DNA from: a virus
DNA: 58,710 nt
Strand: one strand, 5' to 3'
Virus record (IMG/VR): IMGVR_UViG_3300030118_002829
Coordinates: 1 to 58,710 of that record
Within the stretch, counting starts at the first letter, position 1. Every line of letters begins with the position of its first letter. Of the stretch, positions 52,132 to 58,710 are shown piece by piece. Below the pieces are notes generated by a model, which did no database searches, was not told the DNA's origin, and saw only the letters and a list, made by a program, of their open reading frames with translations. The translations under genes and the position numbers were made by a program.

Positions 52132-52142
52132 ATTATTCACCT
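52118..52142 (-). repeat. Leader cassette copy 2 (25 bp)
   Basis: Identical to 43259-43283 over 25 bp: ribosome-binding site, stop of the previous gene, ATG and first tag codons. Confidence 0.75.
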
Positions 52143-52303
52143 TTTTTACGACCTTTCATTTCATGCTCATGAAGATAGCCCATTTCTTTCATTCTTAAAT
52201 GGTCAGCCATCTCATTGGCCATAAAGCCCTTACCTGTTTTTGGGTCAAACATCATATGTGGTTTGAACTCTTTATCTTTCTTTATTATATTTCTCCAACT
52301 CAT
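52133..52303 (-). CDS. Tagged 56-residue protein (MSWRNIIKK)
   Basis: Short frame MSWRNIIKKDKEFKPH... with GGTGATTAAA right before the ATG. Rich in Met and Lys, with paired helices (MANEMADHLRMKEMGYLHEH) and a basic end. Stop TAA overlaps the ribosome-binding site of the next tagged gene. Recognised only because of the tag; no family known. Confidence 0.65.
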   Translation of the reverse strand: MSWRNIIKKDKEFKPHMMFDPKTGKGFMANEMADHLRMKEMGYLHEHEMKGRKKGE

Positions 52304-52308
52304 TTTAA

Positions 52309-54864
52309 TCACCTAAATAATGCTTTAATCGTATAAACCGTATCTTCATTTATTCCATAATCTCTAGAAATAGATTGATAGGATGCTACGGCCTTTACTA
52401 TCCTATCAATTTCAGTAGCAGTAATATCTGTTCTTTGCTCAGTATGGATTTTATTGATTACTAAATCCATATGTTCGATAGAGTCTAATGATAATCTAGC
52501 ATAAGTAATTGGCTTATCCTTCATCTTTCTAATAGTATCATGAGCCTCTAGTAAAGAAGCATTTATTTTATCCATCTTGTGAAAGGTATCAAACTCTTGG
52601 TCTAATTCTCTTACTGCATCTACTAAAGCAGGGTCGGTATATCTTACCGTTTTCGTTTCAAAATCTGGATTGTCTTTTATTCCAATCCATGCCTTAAACT
52701 CAGGAGTGTTAAGAGCATACCTTAGCATAGTAATTGGATATTTGTCTTTATCTGACTCTTTGTATCTATCATGAAGTTCTCTCAAATTAGACCAATAAGG
52801 CGTAGATAAATCTCCAACATTTTCAACATTTAATTTTCTAGCCATATCATAAATGATAAAACCGATTGATTCCTTATTTTTAGAATTGTAATCTTTACCA
52901 AATAGCCTATTTAATGCCGTAACTGCTTTTTTACCTGTTCTAAATATCTCTTTGGTAAATGACCTAGCACCCGTTCTTCTAGCCTCTCTGATGAAGGCAG
53001 TTATATCTTTTAGATTCTTAGGGGATACTAAATGAATAGAATCAGTAACCATTCTATCTAACATTGCACCAATAGCATTTTCTTTGGCATTTTTAATTGA
53101 AAGAACCATTGCTGAATTACCTGTGGCCCAAGTTGGTTTCTCCTTTGCTTGCACAAAGTTTCTTCCTTGTAGTGGAACAAGATAATATTCGTTAATGGCC
53201 TTTAGTAAATCATTCCAAGGCTTATCCACCATTGCAGGAATGTCTCTTTCTTTTCCTTTTTCTCCCGCCCAAACAGTCTCAATCGCTGAACCAACTTCTT
53301 CTTTGTCGGCACCTGCTCCCCTTTTTGGCTGATAAGTAGATAGGCTTGTTTTGTATGCTTCGGCTATTTTAGCAATATTATCTAGGAATCTAGTAGTGTC
53401 ATCTGTAATCTTATCATAATTGGTTTCCCCCATCTTTTGATATTTCTCAACAAATTTAGAAAGAGGAAGATGGAAAATCTTGTTATCTTGAATATCATCA
53501 ATATTAGCCTCAAACTTATTGAACCAATCATCAAATTCATTCAATGCCTGTCTATCCAAAATAAATTCTTCACCTTGTCTTTTACCCATAAATCTGTATT
53601 TTAGACCTATGGTAGAAGGTATAACTCTAACTTCTCCGCCTTCTTCTATTGGTTGAAGTGTCCTTTCTCTAACACCATTGATGATACCTTTGATTTGATT
53701 CAGTTGTCTTTTAGGGATTCTTATCTTTGAGAAATCATCACTGAATTTATACCAAAAGATAGGGTCTACATTCATTAGATTCTTACTTGTAACAACTTGT
53801 GGTTCTTTTGCCCTTCCCGACATATCGGGCAATGAAGCATCGTAAGTTGTTTTTGCCCCAACATCTGTCATATAGTCTTCTTCTAATGCTTCTCTACCCG
53901 TTGCTCCTGCCGCACCTTCTGAAACTTCATCATCACTTACTCTTGTTTGCATACCCATATCTGCTTCGGATTCTCCCTTTTGTGGTATTGCTCCTCTTAA
54001 ATCATTAAAAGCATCCATAATATATAGAGCGTTATTGAATGCATTATCCACTGGTAATTCAAACGGTGGCAGTTTCAAAATGTAATTAGGAATACCTGCT
54101 TTGTAATCCGCAATAAAATTATTAGATGCATCAATAAAAGGTTTTAGATATTTTTTTCGTTCCTCGCCTTCCATAGTTTCTTTCATTATGAATTTTAAAC
54201 TAACAAGTAATTCATAAAAATCTTCTGCGGCTTTTACTACATCCTTATGTTTAGCATCAATGCCTTTCCAATAATCATAAACTCTTTCTCTAGAAGATAA
54301 TTTACCTAATTGTAAATCCCCAATGTCTTCCGCCCAAGCAACATCAATTCTAGTTTTCTTGGTCGGTTGTTTTGTTTCAGCCTGTTCAGTTCTACGATGA
54401 TATTGAATCAATTTGTTTACATTATTGATTACTGTCTCATCATTTGTTTTCTTAGCAAATTCGCCTAATTGAGTTAGTATTTGTCCTATATCGCTAGGCG
54501 CAGATGCTCTTTGGAACCTTAGTGATTCAACATTTATTGGGCCTTCTTCTAATTTAGAATAAGTCAAAGGTCTTGCTTGATACCTAAATGATGCCCTTAA
54601 TTGAGTGTTAAACTTTTTTGATTCAGATATTTCTTCTTGAGTTTCTGATTCTCTCATCTCTTGACCTTCAGGCATAGCACTTATGCCTCTTAGCATCCTA
54701 ACGGCATTGGAAATAGCGGAGGATTTAGAAGATGGGAATTGTTCTTTGAGTTTATCTTTCAATTCATTTCTTATCTGAGAATAAGTATTATCTTCTGCGG
54801 CTTGTCTAGCCATCTGTTTTATTTCATCACTAATCATGTTCATTGTTATTTTATCAACCATCAT
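52309..54864 (-). CDS. Large hypothetical helical protein
   Basis: 851 residues, soluble, mostly helical, neutral to acidic. An acidic N-terminal region (MRESETQEEISESKKFNTQL), a Glu/Gly/Ala stretch with Asp-Asp-Glu segments near 310, and many Lys-rich helices. C-terminal HTH-like RDYGINEDTVYTIKALFR. No nuclease or ATPase motifs found. It lies between tagged genes, so it may be an internal virion protein. Overlaps the next large gene by 11 bases. Confidence 0.5.
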   Translation of the reverse strand: MMVDKITMNMISDEIKQMARQAAEDNTYSQIRNELKDKLKEQFPSSKSSAISNAVRMLRGISAMPEGQEMRESETQEEISESKKFNTQLRASFRYQARPLTYSKLEEGPINVESLRFQRASAPSDIGQILTQLGEFAKKTNDETVINNVNKLIQYHRRTEQAETKQPTKKTRIDVAWAEDIGDLQLGKLSSRERVYDYWKGIDAKHKDVVKAAEDFYELLVSLKFIMKETMEGEERKKYLKPFIDASNNFIADYKAGIPNYILKLPPFELPVDNAFNNALYIMDAFNDLRGAIPQKGESEADMGMQTRVSDDEVSEGAAGATGREALEEDYMTDVGAKTTYDASLPDMSGRAKEPQVVTSKNLMNVDPIFWYKFSDDFSKIRIPKRQLNQIKGIINGVRERTLQPIEEGGEVRVIPSTIGLKYRFMGKRQGEEFILDRQALNEFDDWFNKFEANIDDIQDNKIFHLPLSKFVEKYQKMGETNYDKITDDTTRFLDNIAKIAEAYKTSLSTYQPKRGAGADKEEVGSAIETVWAGEKGKERDIPAMVDKPWNDLLKAINEYYLVPLQGRNFVQAKEKPTWATGNSAMVLSIKNAKENAIGAMLDRMVTDSIHLVSPKNLKDITAFIREARRTGARSFTKEIFRTGKKAVTALNRLFGKDYNSKNKESIGFIIYDMARKLNVENVGDLSTPYWSNLRELHDRYKESDKDKYPITMLRYALNTPEFKAWIGIKDNPDFETKTVRYTDPALVDAVRELDQEFDTFHKMDKINASLLEAHDTIRKMKDKPITYARLSLDSIEHMDLVINKIHTEQRTDITATEIDRIVKAVASYQSISRDYGINEDTVYTIKALFR

Positions 54865-57124
54865 TTTCCACCGCCCGTATTATTCCTTGGTTTTCTAAAG
54901 TTTTGAGGAAATTTCTCTTTGAAGTTTTTGCTCTCCTTTTTTGGTATGTTAGCGACTCAGAAACAATTTCTTCTATTTTGCTCTTAATATCTTCAGTAAT
55001 CGCTTGTCTTAGTTTAGGTATCATCTCTTTGATAATCTTTGCTAATTCTTTAATGTCTTCAGCGAAGGGTGATTCTTGGAAATTTAAATCTTCACTGGGT
55101 TGTATCTTTTTAGCCAAAGAATCTAATTTCTGTTGTTCACTAGAAAAATATATTCTACCTGCACCAATAATGACATTGTATAAATTATCTAAATCATCTA
55201 TTTGGTCTTTAACAACATTACCCGATAGAACTTCATCTAAACCATGTCCCGATGCTAATCCTTTGTAGGTTATTTCGGCAATATCTTGTTCATGACCTTC
55301 TGAGAACTTAGATTCGTCAAATTCTATTTCAAATATTTTTCCATATACCTGTAACACTCTATCAAATTCTTCTATTTCTTCTTGATTGTCATCTTTCAAA
55401 TCATCTGAAGCAAATTTAAGTTCCGTTCCTTCGGGTTCGATACTTGCTAAATACAGTAGTTTTGTAATCTTTTCAAAAACAGATTTGATAGCAACAACAA
55501 ATACTGTAATTTTCTTATCACCATAATCTAATTCTTTTTCTCTTATACCTAATTCTTTATCTCTAAGGTCTTGTATAATATCTAAAATTTCTTTTTGATT
55601 AGTAGAGCGTTCTGATTCCTTGTCGGGAATATCCTGTAAGAACTCCTCAGAATCTTCTCCTAGTAAATTATCAATAAATTCTTTTTGAGAGGGACTAATA
55701 GATTTTTCAAGAAATTTCAAATTAGATTGTAATCTATTTTTTTCTTTATCGTAAGAATCCTTCAAAGAACCCCTACCCTTTAACTGGCTAATAATTTCCT
55801 TTTTGTATTTATCAAAATCAGGATTAGTGTCATCTCTCATTCGATTTTCTAATGCAGATGAATAAAATTCACTTTCTGTTTTACCTTTAACAGATGCATC
55901 AAAAACTGTTCTAGCGTAATAATTCAAACGGTATTTTTCATTAGCAAACTTCATTGTTTGCATATTTAGAATAAAATTATCAGCCATAGTTCCATCTTCT
56001 AAAGCAGATTCATATTTACCATCTAATATTTTTAACAGACTCCTATGAATGAAATCGCTTCTTTGTCTAATTGCATCTAATTTTTTTGTAGAGAGTTTTT
56101 TGAACTCGCTATCAACCATGACCTTTTCTAAAAAATATTGAGCCTTTTCTGAAGTGAAAGGTTCTACTACCTCATATTTTGTAAAAATCATACCTTTGGT
56201 GTCCTCTTTTGAATATTCAACTAAATCTAATTGGCCAAATAACTGATAAACGGGTTTTGCTCTAAATTTAGGTCTTTTACCCGATAACTCAACTACTTCT
56301 TTTACAAGTTCTTTTCTATCACCAGTGAATGATTCAATGATTTGATATTGTCCTTTCCTCTTAAAGCCTAAACTTGACAAATCCTCTTTAGCATCAGTAA
56401 CAGTTACTCTCAAGTCTCTGTTCCATCCCCATTGATTTAGTAACGGTATCATTTTTCTACCATACTTTTGAGTAAAATATGGTTTCAATTTAGTAATTTT
56501 ATTAGTATCTTTGAATAGTAATCTATCAAGATTATTCAAATATCTTTTTTGTTGGTCTTCATTCCAAGTATCAAAATTTTCTTGTAGAACTGAATCAATT
56601 TTCTCCTTGGTAACATCCCGCATTTCTACATTAATACGGGCTAATCCTGATGCAGTAGCCCCCGATTGTTTACCTGTTTTCTTTTTACCTTCTAAGAATG
56701 GTAACAATTCATTAACGACCTTTGTAACTCTATTCGTAATTTTGGTTCCAGAGATTCTATCGGGTTTAGGTCTTAGAGTTAAATCATCAATAGCATCTAT
56801 TTTTTCCCATCCTTGAAAATTATCCTGTTGATAAAATCGTAATCGGTCAATAGTTGCTATCATTCCCTCTGTAACGAAAGGTAAATTTTTAATTTGCTCT
56901 ATAAATTCTTCAGTAGCAATATCACTCTCAAATATTTCAGCCCACTCATTGTCTATCTGATTTGCTCTTTTAAAATCGGGATGATGTGGTAATTTTCTTT
57001 TTCCTTGTTTAAACTTATTTACTGCTTTCTCAATCGTTTCTGATGAAGCATAAGTTACACCTTCATGAATTATAACCTTCTTAGATTTCCTAAGAGATAA
57101 TATCCATGCGGGTGCTTGACTCAT
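54854..57124 (-). CDS. Large hypothetical protein
   Basis: 756 residues beginning MSQAPAWILSLRKSKK with a good GAGGAATTACA signal. Mostly helical, highly charged, no Cys cluster and no membrane segment. Long Glu/Lys helices (PDKESERSTNQKEILDIIQD). No enzyme motifs seen. It shares its leader DNA style with the tagged genes but has no clear tag. Confidence 0.5.
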   Translation of the reverse strand: MSQAPAWILSLRKSKKVIIHEGVTYASSETIEKAVNKFKQGKRKLPHHPDFKRANQIDNEWAEIFESDIATEEFIEQIKNLPFVTEGMIATIDRLRFYQQDNFQGWEKIDAIDDLTLRPKPDRISGTKITNRVTKVVNELLPFLEGKKKTGKQSGATASGLARINVEMRDVTKEKIDSVLQENFDTWNEDQQKRYLNNLDRLLFKDTNKITKLKPYFTQKYGRKMIPLLNQWGWNRDLRVTVTDAKEDLSSLGFKRKGQYQIIESFTGDRKELVKEVVELSGKRPKFRAKPVYQLFGQLDLVEYSKEDTKGMIFTKYEVVEPFTSEKAQYFLEKVMVDSEFKKLSTKKLDAIRQRSDFIHRSLLKILDGKYESALEDGTMADNFILNMQTMKFANEKYRLNYYARTVFDASVKGKTESEFYSSALENRMRDDTNPDFDKYKKEIISQLKGRGSLKDSYDKEKNRLQSNLKFLEKSISPSQKEFIDNLLGEDSEEFLQDIPDKESERSTNQKEILDIIQDLRDKELGIREKELDYGDKKITVFVVAIKSVFEKITKLLYLASIEPEGTELKFASDDLKDDNQEEIEEFDRVLQVYGKIFEIEFDESKFSEGHEQDIAEITYKGLASGHGLDEVLSGNVVKDQIDDLDNLYNVIIGAGRIYFSSEQQKLDSLAKKIQPSEDLNFQESPFAEDIKELAKIIKEMIPKLRQAITEDIKSKIEEIVSESLTYQKRRAKTSKRNFLKTLENQGIIRAVENDG

Positions 57125-57162
57125 TGTAATTCCTCTTGTATTTTCTTTTAATCACCTTTTGG

Positions 57163-57462
57163 CTACAGTCTTGAAACTTCTAATCCCATCTTTTCTGCTC
57201 TTTCCATTTCATCCATTGACATTTCGGAAGGGTCTTTTAATCCATCAAACCACTTTTTTAATTTTTCAGGCATAGGTATTTCTCCTGATACTAACTCTTG
57301 ATTATCATTATTATAATCCCTAGATAAGTAAGCAAAACCATGTTCATACGGTTGTCTTACATAATATTCTAAATAGGTATTATGTTCTTGAATTCTAATT
57401 ATGTCTTTTTCCTCAAAGTGTTCTTCATAATCATAATATTTTAGTATATCTTGCCAACTCAT
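57163..57462 (-). CDS. Tagged small protein (MSWQDILKY)
   Basis: 99 residues; tag MSWQDILKYYDYEEHF, then an acidic, aromatic-rich domain (YLEYYVRQPYEHGFAYLSRDYNN region) and a C-terminal helix (SMDEMERAEKMGLEVSRL). AGGAGGAATTGCA ribosome-binding site. No family known. Confidence 0.65.
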   Translation of the reverse strand: MSWQDILKYYDYEEHFEEKDIIRIQEHNTYLEYYVRQPYEHGFAYLSRDYNNDNQELVSGEIPMPEKLKKWFDGLKDPSEMSMDEMERAEKMGLEVSRL

Positions 57463-57752
57463 TGCAATTCCTCCTGTCTGTATTTATCTAAAGCATCAGT
57501 TTCTTGATACTCTTGTAAAAATTCCATAACTGCTTGAACACAATGATAAGTTAGCATATATTCTGCACCTTCTAATTCTTCTTCTTCTGTTACTTTTATA
57601 ATATCTTCAATTTCTCTCATTACAGGAGAAAGAACTGCTTTCACTTTGGCTAGCCCTTCTTTAGAAGTAGGTGTTGATGTAAGAGCCTGTCCTTTTAATG
57701 GTAGTAAAAAGGAACTTGGACTCAAGTTCTTTAAAATATCTCCCCAACTCAT
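57459..57752 (-). CDS. Tagged small protein (MSWGDILKN)
   Basis: 97 residues: tag, then Pro/Ser-rich linker (LSPSSFLLPLKGQALTS) and helical acidic body (MREIEDIIKVTEEEELEGAEY). GGAGAAATTACA signal and ATGA overlap with the TerS-like stop. Function unknown. Confidence 0.65.
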   Translation of the reverse strand: MSWGDILKNLSPSSFLLPLKGQALTSTPTSKEGLAKVKAVLSPVMREIEDIIKVTEEEELEGAEYMLTYHCVQAVMEFLQEYQETDALDKYRQEELQ

Positions 57753-58411
57753 TGTAATTTCTCCTGCATTTGTTTCTTAATATCTAACCAAACTTGAGGA
57801 TGTTGTTGAGCCAACACCTCTTGGACTACTTGCATCTGATGAACAATAATCGTATCTTGTCTCTTGTGAACCAGTTGTCCTTTGAACTCCAACATATACT
57901 TCAATGATTCACGAATCTCTTTTGCAAGTTTCGTTAAACTATCAATGTATTTTGGATTAAGGTCATCTTCAGCAAACAATAACTCAATCTTTTCTTCTAG
58001 ACGATGAATGTTTACTGACAACAAATCAATTTCATTCAAATCTCTTTTCATGATTTCCATTGCCGCAGATTGTTGAACAAGTGGTTTCAAGTGTTTATTC
58101 ATGTGTTTCATGACTTGCTGACGACTAATCCCTAAATCAGCCGCAACTGTTGAAGGTGAAATCTCTCCTTCATGGATAGCCATCTCTAGAACTTTTCTTT
58201 CGGGACTAACACATAATGCACATTTAGGATTTGATTGGTCAGTATAATCAGTATCCATGTGATTTCTCAAATGTCTAGCAGAAACTCCACTAGTCCATCC
58301 CATTTCTTCATCTAGTTCATCGGGCGTAACTTGTTTTGAAGAAAGCCTTTCCTCTAATTGGTCCCTATCGGGATGCTGACAGAGTTTACAGTGCTTTCTT
58401 GTTTTAGCCAT
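57749..58411 (-). CDS. TerS-like DNA-binding protein with duplicated zinc/HTH unit
   Basis: 220 residues. The N-terminal half has two copies of a unit: CKLCQHPDRDQLEERL ... SARHLRNHM and CALCVSPERKVLEMAI ... SRQQVMKHMNKHL, each with CxxC and a trailing His pair around an HTH (ISPSTVAADLGISRQQV). The C-terminal half is a long helix bundle fit for oligomerisation. This is the architecture expected of small terminase subunits, which recognise packaging sites. Upstream of TerL by about 8 kb, an unusual separation. Confidence 0.65.
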   Translation of the reverse strand: MAKTRKHCKLCQHPDRDQLEERLSSKQVTPDELDEEMGWTSGVSARHLRNHMDTDYTDQSNPKCALCVSPERKVLEMAIHEGEISPSTVAADLGISRQQVMKHMNKHLKPLVQQSAAMEIMKRDLNEIDLLSVNIHRLEEKIELLFAEDDLNPKYIDSLTKLAKEIRESLKYMLEFKGQLVHKRQDTIIVHQMQVVQEVLAQQHPQVWLDIKKQMQEKLQ

Positions 58412-58415
58412 TTAA

Positions 58416-58710
58416 TCACCTAATTCTTTTATCATCAATAAATTCCATTCTATCTTCAAAAGTTCCATCTCTCTTTAATTGGGCATAAATAGATTCTATT
58501 GTATATGGGCCTCTCCCACTACTATATTCATCACTTACCCAAGCCATTAGTTTCTTATCACTTAGAAAATGAATTCTAACTGGTTCCTTTTTTACTATTT
58601 TTTGGCCCCACAAACCATCTGACCAACTTTTCTTAATTTTTGAATTAGCCACTGCCTGTTCATACGCTGACGACCAAGGAAAACCCGTAACCTTTCTTCC
58701 ACCACCTGCT
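58416..58710 (-). CDS. Hypothetical protein, 5' part beyond the window (partial)
   Basis: The frame reads from the window edge without a stop: visible residues include GGRKVTGFPWSSAYEQAV and then ANSKIKKSWSDGLWGQKIV. A GTG at 58652 is therefore probably not the real start. KKSWSDGLWGQKIVKKE is a loose relative of the tag. Ends TAA/TAG-region five bases before the TerS-like start. Contains YTIESIYAQLKRDGTFEDR, an HTH-like helix pair. Function unknown. Confidence 0.6.
   Translation of the reverse strand, partial: AGGGRKVTGFPWSSAYEQAVANSKIKKSWSDGLWGQKIVKKEPVRIHFLSDKKLMAWVSDEYSSGRGPYTIESIYAQLKRDGTFEDRMEFIDDKRIR

Noticed and set aside
1-58710. CRISPR arrays, tRNA or rRNA genes, insertion sequences, integrase or att sites
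   Set aside because: I saw no regularly spaced repeats, no cloverleaf-like stretch, no transposase or recombinase motif, and almost no noncoding space.

Overview
The window is an AT-rich, densely packed piece of a tailed double-stranded DNA virus (Caudoviricetes) that most likely infects an archaeon. The tailed-virus assignment rests on a large terminase, portal, prohead protease, HK97-type capsid protein, tail tube, tape measure and a tail assembly chaperone with a -1 frameshift site. The archaeal assignment rests on an AEP-type primase with a PriL-like Fe-S tail, an XPF/ERCC4 nuclease, a family B DNA polymerase fragment ending in a PCNA-binding (PIP) box, a small ORF carrying two PIP boxes, and an Arf-like GTPase. 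Gene content resembles marine archaeal tailed viruses (Marine Group II or thaumarchaeal hosts), but the sequence alone does not fix the host. Both window edges cut through coding sequence, so this is part of a larger genome.

Layout. About 1-7.85 kb (+ strand) is a replication and nucleotide-metabolism operon with mostly overlapping or nearly touching genes: MazG-like pyrophosphohydrolase, motif-C half of PolB, Cas4/RecB-like nuclease, primase, tandem-PIP mini-ORF, XPF nuclease, AAA-like ATPase, DEDDy exonuclease and several very small membrane or zinc-ribbon proteins. It converges at about 7.83 kb on a CBS-domain gene. A 250-bp noncoding stretch (8195-8445) with two related hairpins follows. 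From 8.45 kb to the end everything is on the - strand and is read from high to low coordinates: TerS-like protein, a cluster of small tagged proteins, two large unknown proteins, more tagged proteins, TerL, homing endonuclease, portal, small head-associated genes, ATP-dependent DNA ligase, prohead protease/scaffold, major capsid, decoration-like proteins, small membrane proteins, an Arf-like GTPase, connector, tail completion, tail tube, tail chaperones, tape measure, baseplate-like proteins, a 3509-residue hub/fibre protein, fibres and a 58-residue membrane protein.

The most unusual signal is a short N-terminal peptide, consensus M-[ST]-W-x-[DE]-[IV]-L-K-K, that starts at least nine otherwise unrelated small proteins between 42.9 and 57.8 kb and occurs internally or in degenerate form in a few more. 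In two of these genes a 25-bp DNA stretch covering the ribosome-binding site, start codon and first codons is identical. A related W-x-[DE]-I-N motif ends the protease/scaffold protein and a 78-residue neighbour. I infer a virion-targeting or capsid-docking tag. The second highlight is a 28-codon ORF (4124-4210) made almost entirely of two tandem PIP-box repeats, a candidate viral PCNA-binding peptide.

Start codons: many genes are preceded by GGTGATT or GGTGAATAAT, complementary to the archaeal 16S 3' end. Its internal GTG creates false upstream starts, so I moved several starts to the next ATG and say so in the entries.
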